Source of the DNA: JAAZIN01 sp964464625
GTDB lineage: Bacteria > Bacillota > Dethiobacteria > DTU022
Assembly (NCBI GenBank): GCA_964464625.1
Contig: CAYXKD010000106.1
Location: 1-5,791, forward strand
DNA: 5,791 nt
Reading direction: 5' to 3'
Below are positions 5,432-5,791 of the stretch, in pieces. A model generated the notes under the pieces. The model ran no database searches and was not told the DNA's origin. It saw nothing but the letters and a program-made list of their open reading frames with translations. Within the stretch, counting starts at the first letter, position 1. Each line of letters starts with the position of its first letter. Position numbers and translations under genes: made by a program.

Positions 5432-5704
5432 ATGCCTGGTGGAGATGGCACAGGTCCCATGGGTTGGGGACCGCGCAGCGGGAGAGGTGCGGGTTATTGT
5501 TCTGGATATCATCGGCCCGGGTATGCCAATGCTTTTCCCGGGCGCGGATTCCGGGGTTATGGTTTTCAGAGGCCCCGTTTTTACCGGGAGACTTTGGCAG
5601 ATGAAAAGACAGCCCTTGAATATCAGGCGGGTCTTCTGAGAGAACAGGTTCGCCTGATCGAGGAAAGATTGAAGGAAATTGACAGTCCGGGTGAAGATGG
5701 TTAG
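5432..5704 (+). CDS. DUF5320-type small protein with C-terminal coiled coil
   Basis: This 90-residue protein begins MPGGDGTGPMGWGPRSGRG followed by AGYC (Cys23), the DUF5320 signature, and is a clear paralogue of the preceding gene over the first 23 residues, with the cysteine at the same position. The middle (24-52) is rich in Gly, Arg, Pro and aromatics; residues 55-84 form an amphipathic, charged helix (from LADEKTALEYQ to EERLKEID) that predicts a coiled coil, as is usual in longer DUF5320 members. That suggests oligomerisation or pairing with a partner. A strong ribosome binding site, AAAGGAGGT (5415-5423), sits eight bases before the ATG, better than that of the upstream gene, so this may be the more abundant product. 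A terminator follows at once. Function is unknown. Confidence 0.87.
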   Translation: MPGGDGTGPMGWGPRSGRGAGYCSGYHRPGYANAFPGRGFRGYGFQRPRFYRETLADEKTALEYQAGLLREQVRLIEERLKEIDSPGEDG

Positions 5705-5737
5705 CGTTTGCTTACTCTCTTATTCGCGCTGTTGGAT

Positions 5738-5791
5738 GAAGGCGGTGCCGGTGTAAAAAGACTTCAAGCCGGCTGCCGTCTTCTTTGTTTT
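5738..5791 (+). terminator. Rho-independent terminator ending the DUF5320 unit
   Basis: The arms GAAGGCGG (5738-5745) and GCCGG (5747-5751) pair with CCGGC (5769-5773) and CCGTCTTC (5776-5783). This gives a 13-pair stem with one G-U pair, one small internal loop (T against TG) and a 17-base apical loop. TTTGTTTT follows directly and runs to the window end, so the T-tract may continue beyond it. It lies 34 bases after the last stop codon. Confidence 0.8.

Noticed and set aside
5427..5639. 70-codon frame starting with GTG five bases before the second DUF5320 gene
   Set aside because: It is another frame of the DUF5320 gene; the ribosome binding site spacing and the MPGGDGTGPMG start favour the ATG at 5432.

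Overview
The window reads as a compact piece of an anaerobic bacterial chromosome, most likely a clostridial Firmicute of the Peptococcaceae / Desulfotomaculum / thermoanaerobe type. This is inferred from strong GGAGG-type ribosome binding sites, GTG and TTG starts, moderate GC, and a gene set typical of such anaerobes: an ATP-dependent acyl-CoA dehydratase activase module and DUF5320 proteins. All seven supported genes lie on the + strand. No RNA gene, mobile element or CRISPR array was seen.

Left part (1-1757): a small alpha/beta hydrolase of the COG2945 type with an intact Ser-Asp-His triad (14-655), a 329-base gap with no convincing gene, then a stand-alone SagB/ThcOx-type FMN nitroreductase (985-1584). 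No azole-peptide precursor or cyclodehydratase gene accompanies it here.

Central part (1758-4931): a three-gene operon forming a split version of the large 'CoA enzyme activase' proteins. It encodes a DUF2229-type protein (1758-2762), a BcrAD/BadF/HgdC-like ASKHA ATPase with the two cluster-bridging cysteines and an extra four-cysteine tail (2784-3755), and a second three-cysteine protein (3801-4931). The first and third proteins are distant paralogues: their C-terminal parts align without gaps and carry the same three-cysteine layout. The simplest reading is that the ATPase injects low-potential electrons into an iron-sulfur heterodimer of the two flanking proteins, as HgdC does for HgdAB. 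The substrate is unknown, and no classical dehydratase or CoA-transferase gene is in the window. This is the part most likely to represent an under-described biochemical system.

Right part (4932-5791): a textbook sigma-70 promoter (TTGACA, 17 bases, TAAGAT) is followed at once by a perfect 9-bp inverted repeat (ATGTTAGGC-AC-GCCTAACAT) resembling operators of DtxR/IdeR/MntR-family metal-dependent repressors. Two small tandem Gly/Arg-rich DUF5320 proteins (5189-5386 and 5432-5704) follow, and a strong rho-independent terminator closes the unit at the window end. The DUF5320 pair is therefore predicted to be one metal-regulated (probably iron-regulated) transcript.
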